Shown here: one piece after another, positions 45,738 to 54,258 of the stretch | Position numbering within the stretch: position 1 is the first letter of the stretch | Layout: each line of letters begins with the position of its first letter | Assembly (NCBI GenBank): GCA_900556875.1 | Contig: USQQ01000004.1 | Location: 62,001 to 126,000 of the forward strand | Direction of reading: 5' to 3' | Source of the DNA: an uncultured Collinsella sp. | Lineage (GTDB): Bacteria; Actinomycetota; Coriobacteriia; Coriobacteriales; Coriobacteriaceae | Length of the DNA stretch: 64,000 bases | Translations under genes and position numbers: made by a program | The notes under the pieces: generated by a model | What the model saw: only the letters and a program-made list of their open reading frames with translations | The model's database searches: none | Told to the model about the DNA's origin: nothing

Positions 45738-45917
45738 ACGTAACCTTCCCTCATGAACTTCTATTTGACAATATTTTAACGCGGATTAATTTGTTTTCAG
45801 TTATTTTTCTGCGTTTAAAAATTGTTCTATACGGTACTTGAGGGAATTCGCCCCTATCTCTCGGTAAGGACAGCAAGCATTTCCACCAACGCTGATTGCC
45901 ATGCGTTCTTCTTGTCC

Positions 45918-46448
45918 TTAGGCAAGCTTGCGAGCGAGCTCTCGCACCTCTTTCAACTTGGGCGAGGATGCCATGCTGTCGCGCTCGGTCATACCGCTGA
46001 TGGTGACAATGCCCTGGTCCTCCCACTTGCAGTACGCGCAGGTTGACTTGTACATAGCGATCGCCGCATCATAGACACCCTCGCTGTGGCTATCGAGTAA
46101 AAGGGCCGTCTTGGTGAACGGGAATCCCGTGGCACCGAAGGCGTACAGGCGGTCGATGGCGGTCTTTTCCTGCGCAGTGATATCAGACCAGTAGATAGGC
46201 GAAGCGAAGACAACCATGTCGGTGTCTTTCAGCGACTCAATCACGTTGGCCATGTCATCCTTCTGCACGCAGACGCCCTCATGGGCGAAGCAGTACTGGC
46301 ATCCCAAGCAGCCGGCGATCTTCTTGCTGGCAACGCGGATGACCTCGACCGTATGGCCGCCCTCACGCGCGGTCTCGGCAAACGCCTCGACCATGGTATC
46401 GGTATTAGCGCCCTTACGCGGGCTGCCGCTCAATACAACGATATTCAT
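45918..46448 (-). CDS. Flavodoxin-fold NAD(P)H-dependent FMN reductase-like protein
   Basis: 176 residues. IVVLSGSPRKGANTDTMVEAF (FMN phosphate loop), two cysteine clusters (CLGCQYCFAHEGVC and CAYCKW), and MVVFASPIYWSDITAQEKTA typical of the iron-sulfur flavoprotein/NADPH-FMN reductase group. Likely a small quinone/nitro or electron-transfer reductase. Downstream gap 46449-46646 holds nothing recognised. Confidence 0.88.
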   Translation of the reverse strand: MNIVVLSGSPRKGANTDTMVEAFAETAREGGHTVEVIRVASKKIAGCLGCQYCFAHEGVCVQKDDMANVIESLKDTDMVVFASPIYWSDITAQEKTAIDRLYAFGATGFPFTKTALLLDSHSEGVYDAAIAMYKSTCAYCKWEDQGIVTISGMTERDSMASSPKLKEVRELARKLA

Positions 46449-46646
46449 AGGATTCCCTCTCCCTCATGCTGCAGGCGCGCAGCATGCTTTCTTGTAACCA
46501 AAACGAATGGTGTTAATCAATCGCCAGCAGGCCATATCTCTTGTTCAAGTTCCCTAAAGAAGCTCAAGACGATTGCGATTGCCTTATACAACGTCGAAAA
46601 TCAAAGAGGGCCCATAGCAACGCCACCTACCTGAAATGACATGCGG

Positions 46647-47207
46647 TCAAGACGAGCTACGAGGATCGTGACGAGCCGATACCGCCCGCATGCCCCCTTC
46701 GGAATAGGCGCTGAGCAGCTCCTGAGCGTGGGCAAACTCGGGCCCTCGCCTCCAACCGAGCAGGCGGTTGACCGCGAGATTTCCCTGGACGTTGTGGACG
46801 AAGAGCAGATAGGCGTCCTCACGCGAAAGCCCAGTCTCCTCCATGATCGAGGGAACCATCTGCTCGGCGCCGCGCTCGACGACGCGCTGTGCCACCCGGG
46901 CGTACGCGTCGTCATCCGAGTAGAGCAGATAATAGTCATCGTTTGCCGGCGGACGCTGGCAGAGGGCACCCGCCTCCGTTCCCTCGAGCGGCGGCACCGC
47001 CGCCAAGGCCTCGTCGATAAGCGCGTCGAGCAGGGCGAACTTGTCCTCGTAGTGCAGATAGAACGTGCCACGGTTGATATCGGCGCGGCGGCAAATATCC
47101 GCTACCGTCATCTTCGCGAAGCCGACCTCGGCCAGCAGCGCGAAGAACGCCTCCCGTATGACCGAGAGTGTATAGCGTCGGCGACGATCGATCTTCCCCG
47201 CTTCCAT
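46647..47207 (-). CDS. TetR-family regulator of the sirtuin operon (copy 1)
   Basis: 186 residues from ATG 47207 with GGAGGGG upstream. TetR HTH (KMTVADICRRADINRGTFYL, HYEDKFALLDALIDE) and a C-terminal domain ending ELLSAYSEGGMRAVSA. Divergent from the three-sirtuin operon; a conserved box ATAGACA-CC-TGTTTAT overlaps the operon's presumed -10. A close paralogue is at 49950-50510. Inferred autoregulated repressor of the sirtuins. Confidence 0.92.
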   Translation of the reverse strand: MEAGKIDRRRRYTLSVIREAFFALLAEVGFAKMTVADICRRADINRGTFYLHYEDKFALLDALIDEALAAVPPLEGTEAGALCQRPPANDDYYLLYSDDDAYARVAQRVVERGAEQMVPSIMEETGLSREDAYLLFVHNVQGNLAVNRLLGWRRGPEFAHAQELLSAYSEGGMRAVSARHDPRSSS

Positions 47208-47312
47208 TACCCCTCCAATTGCAACGCTCGACAATGCCCGGCAAACGCTCGTTTATCGACAGCAGGCCGAAGCTGTTCATTGCTCTTAAGCAAATCGACA
47301 TGGATACTTTTT

Positions 47313-47331
47313 ATAGACACCTGTTTATAAT
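47313..47331 (+). promoter_or_regulatory. Promoter/operator box of sirtuin operon 1
   Basis: Imperfect palindrome ATAGACACCTGTTTAT (47313-47328) overlapping TATAAT (47326-47331), 20 bp before the GTG at 47351. The same bases recur before the second locus (50617-50632), embedded in otherwise diverged sequence. Confidence 0.6.
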
Positions 47332-47350
47332 AGCTGAAAGAAGGTATCCA

Positions 47351-48328
47351 GTGACCCTGTACGAGCAGCTCGTTATCGAGCTCACCAACCGATCGTTTTC
47401 CCTTCATGCCGCCTACCGCAGCGGCAGCACGCCCTATGAGCTGAGTGACCGCGAGCCCGAGCCCTACGACCAGCAAATCGAGGACTTCGCCCGTATGATC
47501 GAAGAAGCCGATTGCGTGCTGGTGGGCGGGGCCTCCGGGCTCTCCGCGGCGGGCGGCGGCGACTTCTACTACGAGGACAACGCGACCTATCGCAAGCATT
47601 TCGGCAAATTCGCCGAGCGCTACGGTTTCAAGGGCGCTTTCGAGGGGTCGTTCTACCGCTGGCCCACCGCCGAGGCGCGCTGGGGATACCTCGCCACCTT
47701 CCTCGACACCACGCTCAACGCCCCGCTGCGCAAGCCCTACAGGGACCTCGACGCCATTCTCGCCGAGAAGGATTTCTTCGTGCTCACCACCAACCAGGAC
47801 ACGCAGTTTGTGAAGCTCTATCCCTGGGAGAAAGTGGCAGAGATCCAAGGCGACCACCGCTTCTTTCAGTGCTCCCGCTGTTGCACCGACGCGGTGTGGG
47901 ATGCGGTCGAGCCGGTCTCCAACATGGTAGAGGCCATGGGAGACGGCCTTGAGGTTCCGACAGAGCTCGTGCCGCGCTGCCCGCACTGCGGGGCAGAGGC
48001 GTTCCCCTGGGTTCGCGGCTACGGCAACTTCCTGCAGGGCGAACTCTACGAGGAGCAGTACCGCAAGGTGTCCGAATGGCTCGACGCGCACGCACGGCAG
48101 AGGATCCTCTTCCTCGAGCTGGGTGTGGGCCGCATGACGCCCGCGTTTATCCAGGAGCCGTTCTGGGCCCTCACGGCGCAGTTACCGCAGGCCAGCTACA
48201 TCGCCGTAAACAACAAGACGCAGTTTCTCCCCCGCGCGATCGAGGATCGGGGGCTCGCCGTTCGCGCCGACATCGCCGACGTGCTTGCCGACGTGCTTGC
48301 CGACGTGCGCAAGACGCTGGGGAGGTAG
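47351..48328 (+). CDS. Sirtuin-like protein 1 (class M-like) with zinc ribbon
   Basis: 325 residues, GTG 47351 (AAGAAGG upstream; the homologous start at 50654 is ATG). Rossmann NAD-binding loop VLVGGASGLSAAGGGDFY (about 57-74), FFVLTTNQDTQFVKLYP in place of the canonical T-Q-N-I-D motif, EIQGDHRFFQC where Q166 replaces the catalytic His, and two cysteine pairs (C174/C177 and C210/C213). This matches class M sirtuins, which ADP-ribosylate rather than deacylate proteins. First of three overlapping or adjacent sirtuin-like genes under TetR control. Confidence 0.85.
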   Translation: MTLYEQLVIELTNRSFSLHAAYRSGSTPYELSDREPEPYDQQIEDFARMIEEADCVLVGGASGLSAAGGGDFYYEDNATYRKHFGKFAERYGFKGAFEGSFYRWPTAEARWGYLATFLDTTLNAPLRKPYRDLDAILAEKDFFVLTTNQDTQFVKLYPWEKVAEIQGDHRFFQCSRCCTDAVWDAVEPVSNMVEAMGDGLEVPTELVPRCPHCGAEAFPWVRGYGNFLQGELYEEQYRKVSEWLDAHARQRILFLELGVGRMTPAFIQEPFWALTAQLPQASYIAVNNKTQFLPRAIEDRGLAVRADIADVLADVLADVRKTLGR

Positions 48329-48331
48329 CGC

Positions 48332-49030
48332 ATGGAGACGGCGAAAGCAGTTCGCATAGGCAGGGCGCTAGCCGAAGCGGATCTTGTCATCATCGGCGCT
48401 AGCAACGGACTCGACATGGCGGAGGGGCTCAACCTTTTCTGCGCCGATGCTCATTTCCAAGAGGCGTACGGGGACCTCGCCCAGGCAGACGGCATCGGCT
48501 GCATACTGCAGGGGCTCGCTTCCCCGGATGCCAGCGTGCGACGCCGATGGGCCGAGCGGTTCCATCAAAAGGAGTATCTCGAATATGAGCCCGGCTCGCT
48601 CATGAACGGGCTGCGGCGTCTTACGGAGCACGCCGACACCTTCGTGGTCACATGCAACATCGACGGGCACTTCGCGCGCGCCGGGTTCGACGAGAACCGC
48701 GTGCTCGAGACGGAGGGGGGCATACGCACGTCGATCGACGAGCGGCGTCTCGCCCATCCAGACGCCCTCGCCACGGCCCAGCTCGAGGAGCTCGAGCGCC
48801 TTGTGCAAGCCCATCGCAACGGCAGGGTCGCCATCCTCGAACTTGGCGTGGGACTGCGCAACGGCATCATAAAGCACATGCTCGCCCAGATCGCGAACGT
48901 CTGCGAGCACGCCACCTACATCGTGTTCAACTACAGCCAGGCTATGGCGCCCGATGCATCGTGCGAGACGATTCTCGTTGACGGCGATATGGCCCCGGCT
49001 TTCGAGGAGATTGCCCAATGCCGTCTCTAG
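48332..49030 (+). CDS. Sirtuin-like protein 2, degenerate, without zinc ribbon
   Basis: 232 residues, ATG 48332 with GGAGG just upstream and 3 bp after sirtuin 1. Rossmann loop LVIIGASNGLDMAEGLNLF and TFVVTCNIDGHFARAGFD keep the sirtuin frame (N-I-D is preserved), but the segment after it (VLETEGGIRTSIDE) lacks the catalytic His/Gln and no cysteine pairs exist. The end AILELGVGLRNGIIKHMLAQ aligns with the same stretch of sirtuins 1 and 3. Possibly a non-catalytic or structural partner. Confidence 0.8.
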   Translation: METAKAVRIGRALAEADLVIIGASNGLDMAEGLNLFCADAHFQEAYGDLAQADGIGCILQGLASPDASVRRRWAERFHQKEYLEYEPGSLMNGLRRLTEHADTFVVTCNIDGHFARAGFDENRVLETEGGIRTSIDERRLAHPDALATAQLEELERLVQAHRNGRVAILELGVGLRNGIIKHMLAQIANVCEHATYIVFNYSQAMAPDASCETILVDGDMAPAFEEIAQCRL

Positions 49031-49866
49031 AGAGGGAGGCGTATAGGCTTCGAAGCCTTATCGACGATGCCGACGCCATCATCGTCGGCATCGGCTCGGG
49101 CATGTCAAGCGCCGCCGGGTTCAACCATTACAACCGCGCAGGCATGGCGCGCGCCGGAATGACGGACTGGCAGCAAGCCTTTGGCTTCAAGAGCCTTTTC
49201 GACGGCTTCTACCACCTCTACCCCAGCCTCGAGCAGCGATGGGCATACTATGCGCGATACATCGACTTCATGCTGCGCGAGCCGACCTCGCAGCCCTATC
49301 TCGACCTACGGTCCCTCATCGGCCATAAGGATTACTTCATCCTGAGCACCAATGTAGACACCCAGGTCGAGAAGACGTTTCCCACCGAGAGGATCTGCAA
49401 CTATCAGGGAAGCTTCGCGCACCTTCAATGCAAGCAGCCATGCTGCGACGAGCTCTTCGATGCGAGCCCCTACGTCGAGCGCATGCTCGCGGGCATGGCG
49501 GGGTTCGAGGTCCTCAGCGAGGATGTCCCCCGATGCCCGCATTGCGGCTGGCAGCTTGTGCCGTGGGTGCGCGACGACACGTTTCTGCAGGGTGCGGCCT
49601 GGCGCGAGAGCCTCGGACGATACGAGCGCTTTGTGTGCGAGCGCAGCGATCGCCGCGTGCTGTTGCTGGAGCTCGGCGTGGGCGAGATGACCCCCGGCAT
49701 CATCACGCTCCCGTTCTGGAGCATGACCGCGAAGCTGCCGGATGCGCACCTTTTGAGCGTAAACATCTCGGGCGGCTCGGCTCCGCTGCAGCTTGGAAGT
49801 AAGGCGGAGGCGACCCAGGCCGATTTGGGCGCCCTGCTCTCGGTGGCGCGGGCAGGTGGCGAGTAA
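49018..49866 (+). CDS. Sirtuin-like protein 3 (class M-like) with zinc ribbon
   Basis: 282 residues, ATG 49018 inside the last codons of sirtuin 2 (13-bp overlap). AIIVGIGSGMSSAAGFNHY, FILSTNVDTQVEKTFP, ICNYQGSFAHLQC (Gln in the catalytic His position), cysteine pairs in LQCKQPCCDELF and PRCPHCGWQL, and RVLLLELGVGEMTPGII. Third gene of the sirtuin operon. From 49189 to 49851 it is copied almost without change at 52666-53328. Confidence 0.87.
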   Translation: MPSLEREAYRLRSLIDDADAIIVGIGSGMSSAAGFNHYNRAGMARAGMTDWQQAFGFKSLFDGFYHLYPSLEQRWAYYARYIDFMLREPTSQPYLDLRSLIGHKDYFILSTNVDTQVEKTFPTERICNYQGSFAHLQCKQPCCDELFDASPYVERMLAGMAGFEVLSEDVPRCPHCGWQLVPWVRDDTFLQGAAWRESLGRYERFVCERSDRRVLLLELGVGEMTPGIITLPFWSMTAKLPDAHLLSVNISGGSAPLQLGSKAEATQADLGALLSVARAGGE

Positions 49867-49949
49867 CGCGGAGCGGTAGACGCGCAATGAGGTTTTAGCC
49901 GCAGCCTCCGAACGAGAGGGCTCGGAGGCTGGTATTCCTGAATCGCAGG

Positions 49950-50510
49950 TCACGATGGGTTATCGGAATCGCGAAGAGCGGATACCGCCAGTAAGCCCCC
50001 TTCGGAATAGGCGTTGAGCAGCTCCTGGGCATGGGTGAACTCGGGGCCTCGTCTCCAGCCGAGCAGGCGGTTGACGGCCAGATTGCCCTGGACGTTGTGG
50101 ACGAAGAGCAGGAAGGCGTCTTCGCGTGAAAGCCCTGTTTTCTCCATGACCCAGGGAACCATCTGCTCCGCTCCGCGTTCTATGACGCGCTGGGCTACGC
50201 GAGCGTATGAGTCGCTGTCCGAATAAAGCAGGCGATAATCGTCGTCTGCCGGCGGACGCTGGCAAAGCGTTGCCGATTCAACCCCCTCAAGCGGGGGAGC
50301 CGCTGCCAATGCCTCGTCGATAAGCGCATCGAGCAGCGCGTACTTATCCTCGTAATGCAGATAGAACGTTCCCCGGTTGATCTCGGCGCGGCGGCAGATG
50401 TCCGCCACCGTCATCTTCGCGAAGCCGACCTCGGCCAGCAGCGCGAAGAACGCCTCCTGTATGACCGAGAGGGTGTAGCGCCGCCGGCGGTCGATCTTGG
50501 TTTCTCCCAT
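49950..50510 (-). CDS. TetR-family regulator of the second sirtuin locus (copy 2)
   Basis: 186 residues from ATG 50510 with GGAGAGG upstream; same length and roughly 85% identical by eye to copy 1 (KMTVADICRRAEINRGTFYL, HYEDKYALLDALIDE, EFTHAQELLNAYSEGGLLAV). Divergent from a truncated sirtuin-1 paralogue that now leads into two radical SAM genes, with the operator box kept. Intact, so the locus may still be regulated. Confidence 0.92.
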   Translation of the reverse strand: MGETKIDRRRRYTLSVIQEAFFALLAEVGFAKMTVADICRRAEINRGTFYLHYEDKYALLDALIDEALAAAPPLEGVESATLCQRPPADDDYRLLYSDSDSYARVAQRVIERGAEQMVPWVMEKTGLSREDAFLLFVHNVQGNLAVNRLLGWRRGPEFTHAQELLNAYSEGGLLAVSALRDSDNPS

Positions 50511-50616
50511 CGCCTCTCCAATCTGAGTCGTTTGACAATGTCCAGTAGCTGTTCGTTTATCGACAGGTGCACGCGTTTGTTCATTGCCCCTGCGAAAATC
50601 AACAAGGATACTGTTT

Positions 50617-50632
50617 ATAGACACCTGTTTTT
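50617..50632 (+). promoter_or_regulatory. Operator-like box of the second TetR locus
   Basis: ATAGACACCTGTTTTT, nearly the same as the box at 47313-47328, and placed the same distance before the ATG at 50654. Confidence 0.55.
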
Positions 50633-50653
50633 TATAGCTGAAAGGGAGCACGG

Positions 50654-50854
50654 ATGACCCTGTGCGAGAAGCTCGGCATCGGGCTTGTCAGCCGATCGTT
50701 TTCCCATCGGGCCGTCTATCGAAACGGCGGCACGTCATACGATTTGAGCGATTGCGAGCCTGCTGCTTGCAAGCAAGATATCGAGGCTTTTGCCCGCAAG
50801 GTGGGGGAGGCTGATTGCGTGTTTACGGGAGAGGCAGGTAGGCAGGCGTTATGA
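50654..50854 (+). pseudogene. 5' remnant of a sirtuin-1 paralogue
   Basis: 66 codons from ATG 50654 (GGGAG upstream). Residues 1-55 align with sirtuin 1 (SRSFSHRAVYRNGGTSYDLS, EAFARKVGEADCVFTGEAG) at roughly 60% identity; similarity stops just as the NAD-binding loop should begin. The frame then ends at TGA 50852-50854, overlapping the next gene's ATG (50851) as ATGA. The remnant therefore works as a coupled leader for the radical SAM pair. Confidence 0.8.
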
Positions 50855-51540
50855 GCATCTGCATCAAAAATCAGATTCAGAATATGAATATCGTCATCGG
50901 CTGCACGGTGGGGTGTCCATATTGCTATGCCCGTAACAATGTGAAACGTTGGCATATGATTGACGACTTCGCTGATCCTGCGTTCTTCCCGAGCAAGCTC
51001 AAGATGATGGAAAAGAAACGCCCGCAGAACTTTCTCCTTACCGGCATGAGCGATCTCTCCGGGTGGAAGCTGGAATGGCGAGACGAGGTATTTGCAAAGA
51101 TCCATGAGAATCCACAGCATCAGTTCCTGTTCCTGACCAAGAGACCCGATTTGCTGGATTTAGATACCGACCTGGAAAACGCATGGTTCGGCGTTACGGT
51201 GACGAGGAAAGCGGAGCTGTGGCGTATCGACGCCCTTCGGAAAAACGTCAAAGCAAATCACTTCTTCGTTACTTTTGAGCCGCTATTCGACGATCCCGGT
51301 ACGGTCGACCTTTCCGGAATCAACTGGATCGTCGTCGGCACCATGACCGGGACGCAGAGCAGGAAGGTTCATACGGAACCGGAGTGGGCATGGTCTTTGA
51401 CGGACCAGGCGCACGCGCTTGGCATTCCAATGTTTATGAAGGAAGACCTCGTCTCTGTCATAGGGGACGAAAACATGATTCAGGAATTGCCGGAAGAATT
51501 CGAAAGAGTGCTGGAGGTGCAGAGAACATGGCGGAAGTGA
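50851..51540 (+). CDS. DUF5131-type radical SAM protein (mobile-pair A-like)
   Basis: 229 residues, ATG 50851. Radical SAM cluster in VIGCTVGCPYCYARNN (Cx3Cx2C), then DDFADPAFFPSKL, LLTGMSDLSGWK, QFLFLTKRP and WIVVGTMTGTQSRK, the pattern of phage Gp37/DUF5131 proteins. It overlaps the second radical SAM gene by 13 bp. From memory such gene pairs are named radical SAM mobile pair proteins in sequence catalogues. Codon use is more AT-rich than the flanking genes, consistent with transfer. Reaction unknown. Confidence 0.85.
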   Translation: MSICIKNQIQNMNIVIGCTVGCPYCYARNNVKRWHMIDDFADPAFFPSKLKMMEKKRPQNFLLTGMSDLSGWKLEWRDEVFAKIHENPQHQFLFLTKRPDLLDLDTDLENAWFGVTVTRKAELWRIDALRKNVKANHFFVTFEPLFDDPGTVDLSGINWIVVGTMTGTQSRKVHTEPEWAWSLTDQAHALGIPMFMKEDLVSVIGDENMIQELPEEFERVLEVQRTWRK

Positions 51541-52436
51541 TCGATGGAATCCTCATCAATGAGGTGGAAGCAAAGAACATCATGACCAAGTCCAGCCTGC
51601 CGGTAGGCGGCTACTCGGTCAATCCCTATGTAGGCTGCACGCATGCCTGCAAGTATTGCTATGCCTCCTTTATGAAGCGCTTTACCGGACACAAGGAGGA
51701 ATGGGGCACCTTTCTTGATGTGAAGCATTGGCCGGAAATCAAGAATCCGAAGAAATACGCTGGACAGCGGGTGGTTATCGGTTCTGTGACGGATGGCTAC
51801 AATCCACAGGAGGAGCGATTCGGGAATACCAGGAAACTCCTGGAGCAGCTGATTAGCAGCGATGCAGATATTCTGATCTGCACAAAGTCCGATCTTGTGG
51901 TACGGGATATCGATCTGCTGAAGAGGCTTGGACGAGTGACCGTTTCATGGTCGATCAACACGCTGGATGAGAACTTCAAGAACGATATGGACTCCGCGTC
52001 GAGCATCGAGCGTCGTATCGCTGCTATGAAGCAGGTGTATGACGAAGGTATCCGTACGGTCTGCTTCGTGTCCCCGGTATTTCCCGGCATCACGGATTTT
52101 GAGATGATTTTTGAGCGAGTAAAGGATCGGTGCGATTTGTTTTGGCTCGAAAATCTCAATCTTCGGGGTGGTTTCAAAAAAGCGATCCTGGATTATATCG
52201 CCGAGAAACATCCCAATCTCGTACCGCTTTACGATGAGATCTATAACAAGCGCAACCGTAGCTATTTTGAAGCGCTTGAAGTAAAAGCCGAGGAAATGGC
52301 CAAGAAGTACGATTGCCCCTTTGTGGACAACGAAATGCCTTATGGCAGAGTCCCCCAGGGGCATCCGGTGATCGTGGACTACTTCTATCACGAGGAGGTC
52401 CGAGGGTCAGATAATAGCGGAAAAAGAAATCGTTAA
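51528..52436 (+). CDS. Radical SAM protein, SPL/DUF-like (mobile-pair B-like)
   Basis: 302 residues from ATG 51528 (GGAGG 11 nt upstream); an upstream open frame overlaps the previous gene and is not used. Radical SAM motif in YVGCTHACKYCYASFM, RVVIGSVTDGYNPQEERF, ILICTKSDLVVRDIDLL, TVSWSINTLDENF, typical of Rv2578c/SplB-like proteins. Partner of the DUF5131 gene in an overlapping pair. Pair function is undescribed to my knowledge; likely both bind SAM and a 4Fe-4S cluster. Confidence 0.85.
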   Translation: MAEVIDGILINEVEAKNIMTKSSLPVGGYSVNPYVGCTHACKYCYASFMKRFTGHKEEWGTFLDVKHWPEIKNPKKYAGQRVVIGSVTDGYNPQEERFGNTRKLLEQLISSDADILICTKSDLVVRDIDLLKRLGRVTVSWSINTLDENFKNDMDSASSIERRIAAMKQVYDEGIRTVCFVSPVFPGITDFEMIFERVKDRCDLFWLENLNLRGGFKKAILDYIAEKHPNLVPLYDEIYNKRNRSYFEALEVKAEEMAKKYDCPFVDNEMPYGRVPQGHPVIVDYFYHEEVRGSDNSGKRNR

Positions 52437-52664
52437 ACGGAAACCGACGACGATTCGCTCGAGCGATTAGCGTCCACGCGTGGCTTCTGCCGATTGGCGC
52501 AACGGGCGACGGATTAAGGGATCGCTCGGGCGGATGATCCCGCTGCAGTACAGGCGGTCGCTCAATTTAGCGGCATGAGCGTTTTCGCACGGAAAACCAG
52601 TATCCCCTGTGCCGAGTTTAATCGTAGCGAATACAATGGGCACTGAGCATCAATCGAAAGTAGT
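52437..52664. other. Unassigned junction sequence
   Basis: 228 bp between the radical SAM pair and the duplicated sirtuin-3 fragment. It has higher GC than the pair, no gene, and no inverted repeats or transposase ends visible. It marks the right edge of the inserted segment. Confidence 0.5.
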
Positions 52665-53367
52665 CAAGAGCCTTTTCGACGGCTTCTACCACCTCTACCC
52701 CAGCCTCGAGCAGCAATGGGCATACTATGCGCGATACATCGACTTCATGCTGCGCGAGCCGACCTCGCAGCCCTATCTCGACCTACGGTCCCTCATCGGC
52801 CATAAGGATTACTTCATCCTGAGCACCAATGTAGACACCCAGGTCGAGAAGACGTTTCCCACCGAGAGGATCTGCAACTATCAGGGAAGCTTCGCGCACC
52901 TTCAATGCAAGCAGCCATGCTGCGACGAGCTCTTCGATGCGAGCCCCTACGTCGAGCGCATGCTCGCGGGCATGGCGGGGTTCGAGGTCCTCAGCGAGGA
53001 TGTCCCCCGATGCCCGCATTGCGGCTGGCAGCTTGTGCCGTGGGTGCGCGACGACACGTTTCTGCAGGGTGCGGCCTGGCGCGAGAGCCTCGGACGATAC
53101 GAGCGCTTTGTGTGCGAGCGCAGCGATCGCCGCGTGCTGTTGCTGGAGCTCGGCGTGGGCGAGATGACCCCCGGCATCATCACGCTCCCGTTCTGGAGCA
53201 TGACCGCGAAGCTGCCGGATGCGCACCTTTTGAGCGTAAACATCTCGGGCGGCTCGGCTCCGCTGCAGCTTGGAAGTAAGGCGGAGGCGACCCAGGCCGA
53301 TTTGGGCGCCCTGCTCTCGGCGGCGCGGACGGCGAAGGTATTTAAGCCTCCTTGCCAGTCGCTTTGA
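52665..53367 (+). pseudogene. 3' copy of sirtuin 3, lacking the NAD-binding loop
   Basis: From 52666 to 53328 the sequence matches 49189-49851 with only about two base changes (R to Q in EQQWAYY; GTG to GCG near the end). The first 57 residues including the Rossmann loop are missing and replaced by unrelated codons; a weak ATG at 52609 could give a 252-residue product. After 53328 the frame runs into unrelated sequence (AKVFKPPCQSL) and overlaps the 3' end of the convergent cupin gene. Presumed non-functional. Confidence 0.82.
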
Positions 53368-54106
53368 GATAATCCTCATCGTTCACAGGTTCCAACCACT
53401 CGTTGGAGGCTTCCTCGCCCGGAACCTCCAACGCGAGATGTGAGAACCAGCTGTCGGGTGCGGCTCCGTGCCAGTGCTTCACCCCTGGGGCAATGTTGAC
53501 CACGTCGCCAGGGTGCAGTTTCTGCGCCGGCTTACCCCATTCCTGGTAAAACCCTCGACCAGCCACGCAGATGAGAATCTGTCCGCCGCCGTTTTTGGCG
53601 TGGTGCACGTGCCAGTTGTTGCGGCAGCCGGGCTCGAACGTCACGTTGTAGACGCCAACCTGCTCGGTTGATAGAGGCGCGAGGTAGCTTTGTCCGATAA
53701 AGTACTTCGCGAATGCGTCGTTAGGGGCACCGATGGGAAAGGCCATCTCGTTTTGGTGCTCGGCTTTTGCATCAGCGGCATCGTCATCCGCCCAGACCTC
53801 CTTTGCCATGCGGAAGGCCGCCCATGCCTTGGGCCACCCCGCGTAAAACGCGGCGTGGGTAAGGATTTCTGCTATCTCCGCCCTGGTTACACCGTTATTC
53901 TTTGCGGACATCAGATGGTATTGGAACGAGGAATCCGTCAGTCCCTGTGCCATCAGGGCCACAACCGTCACCACGCTGCGGTCTCGAAGGGAAAGCCCGT
54001 CTTCTCGACTCCACACCTCGCCGAACAGCACGTCATCATTGAGCTGTGCGAATTTGGGGGCAAAGTCCCCCAGGGCATCTCTGCCTGCCGTCTGCTTAAT
54101 TGCCAT
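53342..54106 (-). CDS. Carboxymuconolactone decarboxylase-like domain fused to cupin
   Basis: 254 residues, ATG 54106 with GGGGGAG upstream. An N-terminal CMD domain (SLRDRSVVTVVALMAQGLTD, GVTRAEIAEILTHAAFYAGW) has no CXXC, so it is not an AhpD-type peroxidase. The C-terminal cupin (about 140-235: VTFEPGCRNNWHVHHAKNGG, GDVVNIAPGVKHWHGAAPDS) holds the metal-binding His/Glu-type set. Divergent from a MerR regulator whose operator overlaps this gene's promoter. Probably an oxidoreductive detoxification enzyme; substrate unknown. Confidence 0.9.
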   Translation of the reverse strand: MAIKQTAGRDALGDFAPKFAQLNDDVLFGEVWSREDGLSLRDRSVVTVVALMAQGLTDSSFQYHLMSAKNNGVTRAEIAEILTHAAFYAGWPKAWAAFRMAKEVWADDDAADAKAEHQNEMAFPIGAPNDAFAKYFIGQSYLAPLSTEQVGVYNVTFEPGCRNNWHVHHAKNGGGQILICVAGRGFYQEWGKPAQKLHPGDVVNIAPGVKHWHGAAPDSWFSHLALEVPGEEASNEWLEPVNDEDYLKATGKEA

Positions 54107-54204
54107 GATCGATCTCCCCCTGTCGATGGTTTAGGTGCAAATCTGTTTCCGCATTACGGAACACCCTTTGCAATCCCTGTTCTAATGACGAGAATGAAGG
54201 TAAT

Positions 54205-54227
54205 ACCTAAACCTGACTTTAGGTCAA
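54205..54227 (-). promoter_or_regulatory. MerR-type operator/promoter
   Basis: ACCTAAA (54205-54211) and TTTAGGT (54218-54224) form an inverted repeat. On the minus strand TTGACC (54222-54227) begins a promoter with an overlong spacer, the geometry that MerR proteins untwist, pointing at the CMD-cupin gene. Confidence 0.6.
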
Positions 54228-54258
54228 GGAATGAATTCGAGATTGATTCGGAGGAACC

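Noticed and set aside
46641..47330. Plus-strand frame opposite the TetR gene
   Set aside because: Shadow of a clear TetR reading frame; no start signal.
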